From the NCBI RefSeq assembly GCF_030499515.1, contig NZ_JASTWJ010000001.1, positions 7,606,001-7,670,000 of the forward strand: DNA of 64,000 nucleotides, read 5' to 3'. Position 1 is the stretch's first letter. Each line of letters opens with the position of its first letter. This document shows, one piece after another, positions 47,025-56,523 of this stretch. The notes under the pieces are model-generated. The model did no database searches. It had not been told where the DNA came from and saw only the letters and a list, made by a program, of their open reading frames with translations. This DNA comes from Streptomyces sp. DT2A-34 (GTDB taxonomy: Bacteria > Actinomycetota > Actinomycetes > Streptomycetales > Streptomycetaceae). Both the position numbers and the translations under genes were made by a program.

Positions 47025-48512
47025 ATGGACCTCGAGACGTTCCGCAAGCTGGCCACCGACCGCCGTGTCATCCCGGTCACCCGCAAGCTCCTCGCCGACG
47101 GCGACACCCCGGTCGCGCTCTACCGCAAGCTCGCCGCCGAGCGCCCCGGCACGTTCCTGCTGGAGTCCGCGGAGAACGGCCGCTCGTGGTCCCGCTACTC
47201 ATTCGTGGGCGTCCGTTCGTCGGCGACCCTCACCGAGCGGGACGGCCAGGCCCACTGGCTCGGCTCCCCGCCCGTCGGCGTCCCCGTCGAGGGCGACCCG
47301 CTCGCCGCCCTGCGCGCCACCATCGAGGCCCTGCACACCCCGCGCGACCTCGCCCACGACCTGAACCTGCCGCCCTTCACCGGCGGCATGGTCGGCTACC
47401 TCGGCTACGACATCGTGCGCCGCCTGGAGAAGATCGGCCCCGGCGACCGGGACGATCTCAAGCTGCCCGAGCTGACCATGCTGCTCACCAGTGACCTGGC
47501 CGTCATGGACCACTGGGAGGGCTCGGTCCTGCTGATCGCCAACGCGATCAACCACAACGACCGCGACACGGGCATCGACGAGGCCTACGCGGACGCGGTG
47601 GCCCGCCTCGACGCCATGCAGGCCGACCTGTCGCGCCCGGTCGCCCAGCCGCCGGCCGTGCTCCCGCCCTCCGAGCTGCCCGAGTACACAGCCCTCTGGG
47701 GCGGCGAGGACTTCCAGGAGGCCGTCGACGACATCAAGGAACGCATCCGGGCCGGCGAGGCCTTCCAGGTGGTCCCCTCCCAGCGCTTCGAAACGCCGTG
47801 CACGGCCGGCGCGTTGGATGTCTACCGGGTGCTGCGGGCGACCAATCCCTCCCCGTACATGTACCTGTTCCGCTTCGACGGCTTCGACGTCGTCGGCTCG
47901 TCCCCCGAGGCCCTGGTGAAGGTCGAGGACGGGCAGGCGATGGTCCACCCCATCGCCGGGACGCGCTGGCGCGGCGCCACCCCGCAGGAGGACCAGGCCC
48001 TCGCCGACGAGCTGCTCGCCGACCCCAAGGAACGCGCCGAGCACCTCATGCTGGTCGACCTCGGCCGCAACGATCTCGGGCGGGTCTGCGAGCCGGGTTC
48101 GGTCGAGGTCGTCGACTTCATGTCCATCGAGCGGTACTCGCACGTGATGCACATCGTCTCGACCGTGACGGGACGCGTGGCACCCGGCCGCACGGCCTTC
48201 GACGTCCTGACGGCCTGCTTCCCGGCGGGCACGCTCTCCGGCGCGCCCAAGCCCCGGGCCATGCAGATCATCGACGAACTCGAGCCGTCCAGGCGGGGGT
48301 TGTACGGCGGCTGCGTCGGCTACCTCGACTTCGCGGGCGACTCCGACACGGCCATCGCGATCCGTACGGCCCTGCTGCGCGACGGCACGGCGTACGTCCA
48401 GGCGGGCGCGGGCATCGTCGCCGACTCGGACCCGGTCGCCGAGGACACCGAGTGCCGGAACAAGGCGGCGGCGGTACTGCGGGCGGTACACACGGCGAAC
48501 CGACTCACGTGA
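47025..48512 (+). CDS. trpE: Anthranilate synthase component I
   Basis: 495 residues. It converts chorismate to anthranilate. The N-terminal [18 protein letters not shown] contains the LLES sequence that forms the tryptophan feedback site. The catalytic half has [49 protein letters not shown] and [13 protein letters not shown]. The close 11-base spacing to hisI leaves no room for a leader peptide or attenuator of its own. The glutaminase subunit TrpG is not in this window. Confidence 0.97.
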   Translation: MDLETFRKLATDRRVIPVTRKLLADGDTPVALYRKLAAERPGTFLLESAENGRSWSRYSFVGVRSSATLTERDGQAHWLGSPPVGVPVEGDPLAALRATIEALHTPRDLAHDLNLPPFTGGMVGYLGYDIVRRLEKIGPGDRDDLKLPELTMLLTSDLAVMDHWEGSVLLIANAINHNDRDTGIDEAYADAVARLDAMQADLSRPVAQPPAVLPPSELPEYTALWGGEDFQEAVDDIKERIRAGEAFQVVPSQRFETPCTAGALDVYRVLRATNPSPYMYLFRFDGFDVVGSSPEALVKVEDGQAMVHPIAGTRWRGATPQEDQALADELLADPKERAEHLMLVDLGRNDLGRVCEPGSVEVVDFMSIERYSHVMHIVSTVTGRVAPGRTAFDVLTACFPAGTLSGAPKPRAMQIIDELEPSRRGLYGGCVGYLDFAGDSDTAIAIRTALLRDGTAYVQAGAGIVADSDPVAEDTECRNKAAAVLRAVHTANRLT

Positions 48513-48666
48513 ACCAGGGTGGCCGCCGAGCGTGAACCCGGGCGCGTCCCGCGGGGTCCGGTACCTGCCGTGCGTGCCCCGGGCGGCGGCCCCACCTGAA
48601 CCCGGGGAGCCCTCTCATCGAACCCCGGGTGACTGATCGTTCGGGGCCCGGGTGATAGTGGAGTAC

Positions 48667-49299
48667 GTGACTGCTGTTCCGCACCCCCGTTCCGAAGCCC
48701 CCGGTTCCGCCCGGGCCGGCCGTATGAGTCTTGCCGTTGCCCTGCTGTGCGGCGCGCTCGGCGCGGCCGTGGCGCTGCTCGCCACCCGGCAGCGCTGGTC
48801 GGAGGGCACCGCGACAGTGGCCGGCGGCGCGTTCCCCCTGACCGCCAAGGGCAGCGACGTCACGGGCGTCCCCGCGGCCCTGGCCATAGTGGGGCTCGCC
48901 GCGCTCGTCGCCGTCTTCGCCGTCCGCAGGGCCGGCCGCTTCATGGTCGCCGGACTCCTCGCGCTCTCCGGCGCCGGCACCGTCGCCGCGGCCCTGCTCG
49001 GCGCCTCCGACAGCTCCGCGCTGGACGAGAAGGCCGCGCAGGCCTCCGGCGACACCTCGGCCACCGTCCAGGCCCTCACCCACACCGCCTGGCCGTACGT
49101 CGCGGCCGTCGGCGGCGCCCTGATCCTGCTCGCCGGACTGCTGGCCCTGCGCTACGGCCGGCTGTGGCCCGGGATGTCCGGCCGCTACGAGCGCGGCGGC
49201 ACCCCCCGCCCGCGCCGCAAGGCCCCGGCCGCCGACCCCGACCGGCCCGAGGAGCTCTGGAAGGCCCTCGACCGGGGCGAGGACCCGACCGGCGCGTAG
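48667..49299 (+). CDS. TIGR02234-family trp-region membrane protein
   Basis: 210 residues with four hydrophobic segments (for example MSLAVALLCGALGAAVALLAT and YVAAVGGALILLAGLLALRYG). This matches the Trp_oprn_chp family found beside trp genes in actinobacteria. Its function is unknown. The tail after residue 170 is basic and proline-rich. GTG 48667 is preferred because it follows GGAG; GTGs at 48652 and 48658 are possible. The gap from trpE is 154 bases. Confidence 0.85.
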   Translation: MTAVPHPRSEAPGSARAGRMSLAVALLCGALGAAVALLATRQRWSEGTATVAGGAFPLTAKGSDVTGVPAALAIVGLAALVAVFAVRRAGRFMVAGLLALSGAGTVAAALLGASDSSALDEKAAQASGDTSATVQALTHTAWPYVAAVGGALILLAGLLALRYGRLWPGMSGRYERGGTPRPRRKAPAADPDRPEELWKALDRGEDPTGA

Positions 49300-49327
49300 C
49301 GGCTCCGCTCGGGAGGGCCGTTATGAA

Positions 49328-49413
49328 GCTGCGGGTCGGTGGGGGCTGGTCGCGCGCACGCGGCGGTAGCCGCATATCGACACAGCCGCGCCCCCCTCAG
49401 GGGCGCTGCAGCC
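49328..49413. repeat. Dispersed intergenic repeat, copy A
   Basis: CTGCGGGTCGGTGGGGGCTGG through CGGCGGTAGCCG to a CCCCCTCAGGGG palindrome. It is similar (with changes) to the inverse of copy B at 51422-51500, and to a repeat type seen between many genes in Streptomyces chromosomes. It fills most of the gap upstream of the gene at 49525. Confidence 0.7.
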
Positions 49414-49524
49414 CCCCGGTGTCGACCCGTGAGGGCTACCCCCGATCACCTCATGCTCACGCGTGCGCGACAATGGCAGCGAGCGTCCGGCTCGGACATG
49501 TACTTCAGCAACGAGGAGCAAGCA

Positions 49525-49776
49525 ATGGCGGGCAGCAGCCACGGTCACACCCCGGCCGCCTGGACCGGTGTCACGATCGCCTTCATCGGTTTCTGCGTCT
49601 CGGGCGCCTTCATGGTGATGGCCCAGCCCGCGGGTTTCTGGGCCGGCCTGGGCGTCGTGGTCCTCGGTGGCGTCGTCGGCTGGATCATGAGCGCGATGGG
49701 CATGGGCCAGCCGAAGGACGCGCACAAGGCGCTGCTCACGACGCAGGAGCGCGAGACGGCGACCGTCGAGAGCTGA
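49525..49776 (+). CDS. HGxxPAAW-family small membrane protein
   Basis: 83 residues. It begins MAGSSHGHTPAAWTGVTIAF with the HGxxPAAW motif that defines this actinobacterial family. Two transmembrane helices follow, IAFIGFCVSGAFMVMAQPA and GFWAGLGVVVLGGVVGWIM, then a short charged tail. The function is unknown, but the family is regularly found in trp regions. GAGGAG at 49513-49518 gives a good ribosome-binding site for ATG 49525. Confidence 0.85.
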   Translation: MAGSSHGHTPAAWTGVTIAFIGFCVSGAFMVMAQPAGFWAGLGVVVLGGVVGWIMSAMGMGQPKDAHKALLTTQERETATVES

Positions 49777-49855
49777 GGCGCGTACGACTTCGCTGAGGGG
49801 CGACCCGGTGCCGATGGGTGCCAGGGGCGCCCCTCCCGCGCGTTCGGAGGGGACA

Positions 49856-50296
49856 ATGCAGGACGTGAACGCCGACAACCGGAGGTCGACCGGGTCCGGT
49901 GCCGTGCTGGGGCGACTGGCCGTCCCGGCCGGGGTGCTCGCGGCCGTCGTCGGCGCCTTCGCGTACGTGGGGACCGTGGACCCGAACGAGCCCGGCCACT
50001 ACCCCGCCTGTCCGCTCCTGCGGTTCACCGGCATCTACTGTCCCGGCTGCGGCGGACTGCGCAGTGCGCACGCCGTCGTCCACGGGGACTTCGCGGCGGC
50101 ACTCCAGGACAACGCGCTCGCTGTCGTCGGCTATGGGCTCTTCGCCGTGGTGTGGACCGTCTGGGTGGTCCGGGCGGTCCGAGGGCGGCCGATCAGCCTC
50201 GTTCTCTCGCCGGTGCAGCTGCGGGCCGTGGGGGCATTGCTGCTGGTCTTCACCGTTGTCCGGAACCTGCCCTTCGGTGGCTGGCTACACCCTTGA
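49856..50296 (+). CDS. DUF2752 membrane protein
   Basis: 146 residues. The core motif is CPLLRFTGIYCPGCGGLRSAHAVV, the DUF2752 signature, with CPGCGG. Three transmembrane helices surround it. The Cys cluster could bind a metal or form disulfides. Its function is unknown. ATG 49856 is chosen because GGAGGGG lies just before it; the frame starts 48 bases earlier. It lies between the HGxxPAAW gene and trpC. Confidence 0.85.
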   Translation: MQDVNADNRRSTGSGAVLGRLAVPAGVLAAVVGAFAYVGTVDPNEPGHYPACPLLRFTGIYCPGCGGLRSAHAVVHGDFAAALQDNALAVVGYGLFAVVWTVWVVRAVRGRPISLVLSPVQLRAVGALLLVFTVVRNLPFGGWLHP

Positions 50297-50431
50297 TCAA
50301 CCGGAGAACGTCCAGGTAGTGGGACCGGCGTCAACTGGATGCGAGGCCTACGCCCTCCTCCGGATACCATCGCAGTGACCATAGTTTTCGCATCGCTTTC
50401 ACAACCGACCGTCTGGAAGGGGGCCGCTCGC

Positions 50432-51241
50432 GTGAGTGTGCTCGACGAGATCATCGACGGAGTCCGTGCCGACCTCGCGGAGCGGCAGGCGCGCGTCAGC
50501 CTCGACGAGCTCAAGGAGCGCGCGGCGAAGGCTCCCGCGGCCAAGGACGGCGTCGCCGCGCTGAAGGGCGACGGCGTCAAGGTCATCTGCGAGGTCAAGC
50601 GCTCCAGCCCCTCCAAGGGTGCGCTGGCCGCTATCGCCGACCCGGCCGGACTCGCCGCGGACTACGAGGCGGGCGGCGCGGCCGTCATCTCCGTCCTCAC
50701 CGAGGAGCGCCGCTTCGGCGGCTCGCTGGCCGACCTGGAGGCGGTCCGCGCGCGCGTGGACATCCCGGTCCTGCGCAAGGACTTCATCGTCACGTCGTAC
50801 CAGCTGTGGGAGGCCCGGGCGTACGGCGCCGACCTCGCCCTGCTGATCGTCGCGGCCCTCGACCAGTCGGCGCTGGAGTCGCTGATCGAGCGGGCCGTGT
50901 CCATCGGCCTGACCCCGCTGGTCGAGGTGCACGACGAGGACGAGGTCGAGCGTGCCGTGGACGCGGGCGCGAAGATCATCGGTGTCAACGCGCGGAACCT
51001 GAAGACCCTGGAGGTCGACCGCGGGACGTTCGAGCGCGTCGCGCCCGAGATCCCCTCGGGCCTCGTCAAGGTGGCCGAATCCGGCGTCCGGGGCCCGCAC
51101 GACCTCATCGCGTACGCCAACGCCGGCGCCGACGCGGTCCTGGTCGGCGAGTCCCTGGTCACGGGCAAGGACCCGAAGACGGCGGTCGCCGACCTGGTGG
51201 CGGCGGGGGAACATCCCGCATTGCGGCACGGCCGCGGCTGA
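50432..51241 (+). CDS. trpC: Indole-3-glycerol-phosphate synthase
   Basis: 269 residues. The (beta/alpha)8 barrel has [27 protein letters not shown] and [14 protein letters not shown]. It makes indole-3-glycerol phosphate from CdRP. GTG 50432 follows GGAAGGGGG. The gap upstream (50297-50431, 135 bases) probably holds the trpCMBA promoter. trpM follows 22 bases after its stop. Confidence 0.97.
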   Translation: MSVLDEIIDGVRADLAERQARVSLDELKERAAKAPAAKDGVAALKGDGVKVICEVKRSSPSKGALAAIADPAGLAADYEAGGAAVISVLTEERRFGGSLADLEAVRARVDIPVLRKDFIVTSYQLWEARAYGADLALLIVAALDQSALESLIERAVSIGLTPLVEVHDEDEVERAVDAGAKIIGVNARNLKTLEVDRGTFERVAPEIPSGLVKVAESGVRGPHDLIAYANAGADAVLVGESLVTGKDPKTAVADLVAAGEHPALRHGRG

Positions 51242-51263
51242 TCACCCGCTAGGCTTAACCCCG

Positions 51264-51437
51264 ATGACTCTCCCGACCACCCTGACGACCCGGGACCCGT
51301 ACGCCCGCCTCGCGCGCGGCTGCCGTCCCCGGGGTTGCCGCGCGCCCGCGCGCAGGGTGCATGGTCGCAGGGTCCGTTACGTCATCGGTGACGAGCCTGG
51401 GCAGGTGAACGGCCGTCGATGGCAGCGCGCCCCTTAG
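51264..51437 (+). CDS. trpM: TrpM, small protein modulating tryptophan synthesis
   Basis: 57 residues, MTLPTTLTTRDPYARLARGC at the start and ending GRRWQRAP. It is Arg-rich (about 14 Arg) with two cysteines. In Streptomyces coelicolor a small gene of about this length lies between trpC and trpB and was shown to affect tryptophan production and development; this one sits in the same place and is likely its counterpart. It is too short for common gene finders. The stop codon lies inside an inverted repeat (51426-51444). Confidence 0.75.
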   Translation: MTLPTTLTTRDPYARLARGCRPRGCRAPARRVHGRRVRYVIGDEPGQVNGRRWQRAP

Positions 51438-51500
51438 GGGCGCGGGACTCTGCCTGATTTGCGGCTACCGCCGCGCGTGCGCGACAAGCCACAGCCGGCC
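51422..51500. repeat. Dispersed intergenic repeat, copy B, with a hairpin at the trpM stop
   Basis: CGCGCCCC (51426-51433), TTA, GGGGCGCG (51437-51444) is a perfect palindrome containing the trpM stop codon. The whole segment through GCGGCTACCGCC and GCGCGACAAGCCACAG is the inverse of copy A at 49328-49413 with differences. It lies between trpM and trpB and could attenuate or terminate transcription there. Confidence 0.65.
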
Positions 51501-51572
51501 GGTAGCCGACTGACAAAGCCCCGCCCCCACGGCGATTAGTGCATTCACACACACTCACCGTGAGGTTTCCGC

Positions 51573-52856
51573 ATGCCCAGCGAGTTCTTCATCCCTGACC
51601 CCGAGGGCCAGGTTCCCAGCGCCGAAGGCTACTTCGGCGCGTTCGGCGGCAAGTTCATCCCGGAGGCCCTCGTCGCCGCCGTGGACGAGGTGGCCGTCGA
51701 GTACGACAAGGCCAAGCACGACCCCGAGTTCGCCCGGGAGCTCGACGACCTGCTCGTCAACTACACCGGTCGCCCCAGCTCCCTCACCGAGGTGCCTCGT
51801 TTCGCCGAGCACGCCGGTGGCTGCCGCGTGTTCCTCAAGCGCGAGGACCTCAACCACACCGGCTCTCACAAGATCAACAACGTGCTCGGCCAGGCCCTGC
51901 TCACCAAGCGCATGGGCAAGACCCGGGTCATCGCCGAGACCGGTGCCGGTCAGCACGGCGTCGCGACCGCCACGGCCTGCGCGCTGTTCGGCCTCGACTG
52001 CACGATCTACATGGGCGAGATCGACACCCAGCGCCAGGCCCTCAACGTGGCCCGGATGCGCATGCTCGGCGCCGAGGTCATCGCCGTGAAGTCCGGCAGC
52101 CGCACCCTCAAGGACGCCATCAACGAGGCGTTCCGCGACTGGGTGGCGAACGTCGACCACACGCACTACCTCTTCGGCACGGTCGCCGGCCCGCACCCCT
52201 TCCCCGCCATGGTCCGCGACTTCCACCGCGTGATCGGCGTCGAGGCACGCCGTCAGCTCCTGGAGCGCGCCGGCCGCCTCCCCGACGCCGCCGTCGCCTG
52301 CGTCGGCGGCGGCTCCAACGCCATCGGTCTCTTCCACGCCTTCATCCCGGACACGGACGTACGCCTCATCGGCTGCGAGCCCGCCGGGCACGGCGTCGAG
52401 ACCGGTGAGCACGCGGCCACGCTGACCGCCGGCGAGCCCGGCATCCTGCACGGCTCCCGCTCCTACGTCCTGCAGGACGAGGAGGGCCAGATCACCGAGC
52501 CGTACTCGATCTCGGCAGGCCTGGACTACCCCGGCATCGGCCCCGAGCACTCCTACCTCAAGGACACCGGCCGCGGCGAGTACCGCGCGGTCACCGACGA
52601 CGCGGCCATGCAGGCCCTGCGCCTGCTGTCGCGCACCGAGGGCATCATCCCGGCCATCGAGAGCGCACACGCCCTCGCGGGCGCCCTCGATGTCGGCAAG
52701 GAACTGGGCAAGGACGGGCTGATCGTGGTCAACCTGTCCGGGCGCGGCGACAAGGACATGGACACCGCCGCGCGCTACTTCGGCCTGTACGACACCGATG
52801 CCGAAGTCGCTGCCAACGCGGCCGATGTCGCGGAGATCGAGGGGGACGCCAAGTGA
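51573..52856 (+). CDS. trpB: Tryptophan synthase beta chain
   Basis: 427 residues. The PLP Lys is in [18 protein letters not shown], and [10 protein letters not shown] is the phosphate-binding glycine-rich loop. It joins indole and serine. ATG 51573 has GTGAGG upstream. The stop overlaps the trpA start (GTGA), so the two subunits are translationally coupled. Confidence 0.98.
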   Translation: MPSEFFIPDPEGQVPSAEGYFGAFGGKFIPEALVAAVDEVAVEYDKAKHDPEFARELDDLLVNYTGRPSSLTEVPRFAEHAGGCRVFLKREDLNHTGSHKINNVLGQALLTKRMGKTRVIAETGAGQHGVATATACALFGLDCTIYMGEIDTQRQALNVARMRMLGAEVIAVKSGSRTLKDAINEAFRDWVANVDHTHYLFGTVAGPHPFPAMVRDFHRVIGVEARRQLLERAGRLPDAAVACVGGGSNAIGLFHAFIPDTDVRLIGCEPAGHGVETGEHAATLTAGEPGILHGSRSYVLQDEEGQITEPYSISAGLDYPGIGPEHSYLKDTGRGEYRAVTDDAAMQALRLLSRTEGIIPAIESAHALAGALDVGKELGKDGLIVVNLSGRGDKDMDTAARYFGLYDTDAEVAANAADVAEIEGDAK

Positions 52857-53671
52857 GCGGCAACATCCAGCTGTTGACGGACACCCTGCACGCTGCCAAG
52901 GCCGAGGGCCGCTCCGCCCTCATCGCCTACCTCCCGGCGGGGTTCCCGACCGTGGACGGCGGCATCGAGGCGATCAAGGCCGTACTCGACGGGGGCGCGG
53001 ATGTCGTGGAGGTGGGTCTGCCGCACAGCGACCCCGTCCTCGACGGCCCCGTCATCCAGACCGCCGACGACATCGCCCTGCGCGGCGGGGTCAAGATCGC
53101 GGACGTCATGCGCACGGTCAAGGAGGCCTACGAGGCCACCGGGAAGCCGATCCTCGTCATGACGTACTGGAACCCCATCGACCGCTACGGCGTCGAGCGC
53201 TTCACCGCCGAGCTCGCCGAGGCGGGCGGCGCCGGGTGCATCCTGCCCGACCTGCCCGTCCAGGAGTCGGCCCTGTGGAGGGAGCACGCCGAGAAGCACG
53301 GGCTCGCGACGGTCTTCGTCGTGGCGCCCAGCAGCAAGGACGAGCGGCTCGGGCAGATCACCGCGGCGGGCAGCGGCTTCGTCTACGCCGCCTCGCTGAT
53401 GGGCGTCACGGGTACCCGTGAGTCCGTGGGCGCGCAGGCGCAGGACCTGGTCGAGCGCACCCGGGCCACCGGCACCGACCTGCCCGTCTGCGTCGGGCTC
53501 GGCGTCTCCAGTGCCGAGCAGGCCGCCGAGGTCGCCGGCTTCGCCGACGGCGTGATCGTCGGCTCGGCCTTCGTCAAGCGGATGCTGGACGCGCCGGACG
53601 ACGCGGCCGGCGTCGAGGCCGTGCGCACGCTCGCCGGCGAGCTGGCGAAGGGCGTGCGCGGGCAGGCGTAG
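52853..53671 (+). CDS. trpA: Tryptophan synthase alpha chain
   Basis: 272 residues. The barrel has [36 protein letters not shown], where the catalytic Glu lies, and the late [28 protein letters not shown]. It cleaves indole-glycerol phosphate to indole, which passes to TrpB. GTG 52853 overlaps the trpB stop. A terminator lies 78 bases after its stop. Confidence 0.97.
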   Translation: MSGNIQLLTDTLHAAKAEGRSALIAYLPAGFPTVDGGIEAIKAVLDGGADVVEVGLPHSDPVLDGPVIQTADDIALRGGVKIADVMRTVKEAYEATGKPILVMTYWNPIDRYGVERFTAELAEAGGAGCILPDLPVQESALWREHAEKHGLATVFVVAPSSKDERLGQITAAGSGFVYAASLMGVTGTRESVGAQAQDLVERTRATGTDLPVCVGLGVSSAEQAAEVAGFADGVIVGSAFVKRMLDAPDDAAGVEAVRTLAGELAKGVRGQA

Positions 53672-53748
53672 GAAGCGCCCTGCGGCCGTAGGAGACATCT
53701 TCAGAAGAAGGTCATTCCGTACGAGTCGCTCGAACGGGTGGACCTGAG

Positions 53749-53777
53749 ACCGGGGAGGCGCGCTGCGCCTCCCCGGT
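53749..53777 (+). terminator. Terminator of trpCMBA
   Basis: ACCGGGGAGGCGC (53749-53761) pairs with GCGCCTCCCCGGT (53765-53777), loop GCT, and is followed by TCGTTCT. It lies just before the next gene's start at 53791. Confidence 0.88.
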
Positions 53778-53790
53778 TCGTTCTGCGGGT

Positions 53791-54564
53791 GTGAGCGAAA
53801 AGAATCGTGACGGAAAGCGGACCGCCCGGGAGCGGCTGGCGGTCGAGCGTGAGAAGCAGAAGGCCGCCGACAGGCGGCGCCGTACGCTGATCGTCGGCGC
53901 CAGCGTCGTCTGCGTCCTGGGCCTCGCGGCGGTGATCGGAGTCGTCGCGGCGAACGCCGGCAAGGACGACAGCAGTGAGGCGGGGCCGGTGGTCGGGCCC
54001 TCGGGGGCACAGGGCAAGGACGGGCTCGCGATCCCGGTGGGCGAGGAGAGCGCCAAGTCGACGCTCACCGTCTGGGAGGACTTCCGCTGCCCGGCCTGCA
54101 AGTCCTTCGAGGACGCGTACAGATCGACGATCCACGAGCTGACGGAGTCCGGCAAGCTCAAGGTCGACTACCACCTGGCGACGATCATCGACGGCAACAT
54201 GGGCGGCACCGGCTCCCGCAACGCGGCCAATGCCGCGGCCTGCGCCCAGGACACCGGGAAGTTCACGCCGTACCACGACGTGCTGTACCAGAACCAGCCT
54301 CCCGAGGTCGACGACGCCTTCGCCAAGAACAGCAAGCTCCTGGAGCTCGCGGGCAAGGTCAAGGGCCTGGACACGCCCGCCTTCCGCAAGTGCGTCGAGG
54401 ACGGTACGCACAACAGCTGGGTCAACAAGTCCAACGAGGCGTTCCAGAAGGGCGGCTTCAGCGGCACGCCGACGGTGCTGCTGAACGGCAAGAACATCTA
54501 CCAGGACCAGACGATGACGCCGGCGAAGCTGAAGCAGATGGTGGAGGAGGCCGCCAAGGGGTGA
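53791..54564 (+). CDS. Membrane-anchored DsbA-like thioredoxin-fold protein (second copy)
   Basis: 257 residues. A basic head (KRTARERLAVEREKQKAADRRR) and one transmembrane helix (TLIVGASVVCVLGLAAVIGVVAAN) precede the extracytoplasmic domain with CPAC in WEDFRCPACKSFEDAYRS. GTPTVLLNG contains the cis-proline. The layout is the same as for the protein at 22.3 kb, so the two are paralogues, but they share little identity outside the motifs. It should act as a thiol oxidoreductase outside the membrane. GTG 53791 starts 14 bases after the trp terminator. lgt follows 102 bases later. Confidence 0.9.
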   Translation: MSEKNRDGKRTARERLAVEREKQKAADRRRRTLIVGASVVCVLGLAAVIGVVAANAGKDDSSEAGPVVGPSGAQGKDGLAIPVGEESAKSTLTVWEDFRCPACKSFEDAYRSTIHELTESGKLKVDYHLATIIDGNMGGTGSRNAANAAACAQDTGKFTPYHDVLYQNQPPEVDDAFAKNSKLLELAGKVKGLDTPAFRKCVEDGTHNSWVNKSNEAFQKGGFSGTPTVLLNGKNIYQDQTMTPAKLKQMVEEAAKG

Positions 54565-54666
54565 AGCTCCCGCGGGGCAGGGCCTGATCGAGGCGCTGCC
54601 CGTTATGGACCCGTAGCCGGGCTGCCTGCCATCGCTGCCGCCCGGCAGGGTAGCGTCGACCTTGCC

Positions 54667-55638
54667 ATGGAACTTGCCTACATTCCCAGCCCGTCGCGCG
54701 GGGTGCTGTACCTCGGCCCCGTCCCGCTGCGCGGCTACGCGTTCTGCATCATCATCGGTGTCTTCGTAGCCGTCTGGCTCGGCAACAAACGCTGGATCGC
54801 CCGGGGCGGGCGAGCCGGCACGGTGGCCGACATCGCGGTCTGGGCCGTGCCCTTCGGCCTCCTCGGCGGGCGTCTCTACCACGTGATCACGGACTACGAG
54901 CTGTACTTCAGCGAGGGCCGCGACTGGGTGGACGCCTTCAAGATCTGGGAGGGCGGCCTCGGTATCTGGGGTGCGATCGCGCTCGGCGCGCTGGGCGCGT
55001 GGATCGGCTGCCGCCGCCGGGGCATCCCGCTGCCCGCGTACGCCGACGCCGTCGCCCCCGGGATCGCCTTCGCCCAGGCGATCGGGCGCTGGGGCAACTG
55101 GTTCAACCAGGAGCTGTACGGGCGGCGGACGGATGTCCCCTGGGCCCTGGAGATCACGTCCTCCGCGGACGGGCGGATGCCGGGCACCTATCACCCGACG
55201 TTCCTGTACGAATCCCTGTGGTGCATCGGCGTCGCGCTGCTGGTGATCTGGGCCGACCGCCGCTTCAAGCTGGGGCGCGGGCGGGCGTTCGCACTGTACG
55301 TCGCCGCGTACTGCTCGGGCCGCGCGTGGATCGAGTACATGCGTGTCGACGATGCCCACCACATCCTGGGCCTGCGGCTGAACGTCTGGACCGCGCTGAT
55401 CGTGTTCCTGCTCGCGGTGGCGTACCTCGTGGTGTCGGCGAAGAAGCGGCCCGGCAGGGAAGCCGTCGTCGAGCCGGGAGCGGCTTCCGTCGGCGGTGAG
55501 GCCGACGGTGAGGTCGAGGGCGGTACCGAGGCCGACGCCGGGAAGGCCGAGAGCGAGAAGGCCGAGGCGGACGCGTCGGACGCGGAGGACGGGAAGGAAC
55601 CCAGCGACAAGGCCGAGTCGGCGACGAAGAAGACGTGA
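54667..55638 (+). CDS. lgt: Prolipoprotein diacylglyceryl transferase
   Basis: 323 residues. Seven transmembrane helices and the Lgt signature GRWGNWFNQELYG, with ALEITSSADG and HPTFLYESLWC. It transfers diacylglycerol from phosphatidylglycerol to the lipobox Cys of prolipoproteins. The last 70 residues are an acidic Glu/Ala/Asp-rich cytoplasmic tail, longer than in E. coli Lgt and typical of actinomycetes. Its partner LspA is encoded at 14.1 kb. Confidence 0.95.
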   Translation: MELAYIPSPSRGVLYLGPVPLRGYAFCIIIGVFVAVWLGNKRWIARGGRAGTVADIAVWAVPFGLLGGRLYHVITDYELYFSEGRDWVDAFKIWEGGLGIWGAIALGALGAWIGCRRRGIPLPAYADAVAPGIAFAQAIGRWGNWFNQELYGRRTDVPWALEITSSADGRMPGTYHPTFLYESLWCIGVALLVIWADRRFKLGRGRAFALYVAAYCSGRAWIEYMRVDDAHHILGLRLNVWTALIVFLLAVAYLVVSAKKRPGREAVVEPGAASVGGEADGEVEGGTEADAGKAESEKAEADASDAEDGKEPSDKAESATKKT

Positions 55639-55654
55639 CGCTCGGCTCTACGTG

Positions 55655-55688
55655 ACGAGGGCGCTCGGGACTGTCCGGGCGCCCTCGT
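55655..55688. terminator. Bidirectional terminator between lgt and the DraG-cluster operon
   Basis: ACGAGGGCGC (55655-55664) pairs with GCGCCCTCGT (55679-55688). It lies between converging genes, 16 bases past lgt on one side and 16 bases past the end of the minus-strand operon on the other. Confidence 0.85.
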
Positions 55689-55704
55689 TGTGTGTCCGGC
55701 GTGG

Positions 55705-56523
55705 TCAGCGCCTGCGGGCCAGTGACAGGGTGCGCTGGGCCGCTGCCACCACCGCCGCGTCGATGAAGGTTCCGTCCCGCAGGGCCTGGGCGCCGTGTTC
55801 TGTCGCCGCTGCCTTGAGGATCGTCTCCGCCTGTTCCAGTTCCGCCTCCGTGGGGAGGTAGGCCCGTTCGATCACCGGGAGTTGGCGGGGGTGGATGGCC
55901 GCCCGGCCCCGGAAGCCCAGGGCGCGGCCGTGGGCGCAGGACGCCGCCAGGCCCTCCAGGTCGCGGATGTCCGGGTGGACGGACTGGGGCGGAGGGGGCA
56001 GTCCGGCTGCTCTGGCCGCCACGACGACGCGCGATCGGGACCAGTCGAGGCCCGCGTCCTCCTGTACGCCCAGGTCGGCCCGTAGATCCGCCTCGCCCAG
56101 GGAGATACCGCGCAGGGACGGATGGGCGGAGGCGATCGCGTAGGCGTGTTCGATGCCGACGGCTGTTTCGAGGAGGGCGTACAGCGGGGGTGTTCTGCCG
56201 AAGGTCTCCACGATGCAGGTGACCTGCTCGGCCGATGTCACCTTCGGGAGGCGGAGGCCGGAGACGCCCGGCAGGTGTGCCACCGCCCACAGGTCCGCCG
56301 GCGCCAGCGGACCGTCCAGGGCGTTCACCCGGACGTGGACGGGTACCGGTTGCGGCTGGGAGAGAAGCTCGGCGGTGGCCTCACGGGCGTACTCCTTGCG
56401 GTCGGGGGCGACCGCGTCCTCCAGGTCGATCACGACGACGTCCGCTCCGGAGACGAGCGCCTTCGCCACCACCGCGGGCCGGTCGCCCGGCGCGTACAGC
56501 CAGGTGAGGGGGCAGGCCGTCAC
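55705..56523 (-). CDS. HpcH/HpaI (CitE-like) aldolase/CoA-ester lyase
   Basis: 272 residues of the CitE-like lyase type. It begins MTACPLTWLYAPGDRPAVVAKA. VVVIDLEDAVAPDRKEYAREA holds the metal-binding acidic residues, and RLPKVTSAEQV the substrate Arg/Lys. GEADLRADLG carries the second metal Asp. Family members cleave citramalyl-CoA or malyl-CoA type esters. GTG 56523 overlaps the CaiB-like stop (GTGA). Last gene of the seven-gene operon. The substrate is unknown. Confidence 0.85.
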   Translation of the reverse strand: MTACPLTWLYAPGDRPAVVAKALVSGADVVVIDLEDAVAPDRKEYAREATAELLSQPQPVPVHVRVNALDGPLAPADLWAVAHLPGVSGLRLPKVTSAEQVTCIVETFGRTPPLYALLETAVGIEHAYAIASAHPSLRGISLGEADLRADLGVQEDAGLDWSRSRVVVAARAAGLPPPPQSVHPDIRDLEGLAASCAHGRALGFRGRAAIHPRQLPVIERAYLPTEAELEQAETILKAAATEHGAQALRDGTFIDAAVVAAAQRTLSLARRR

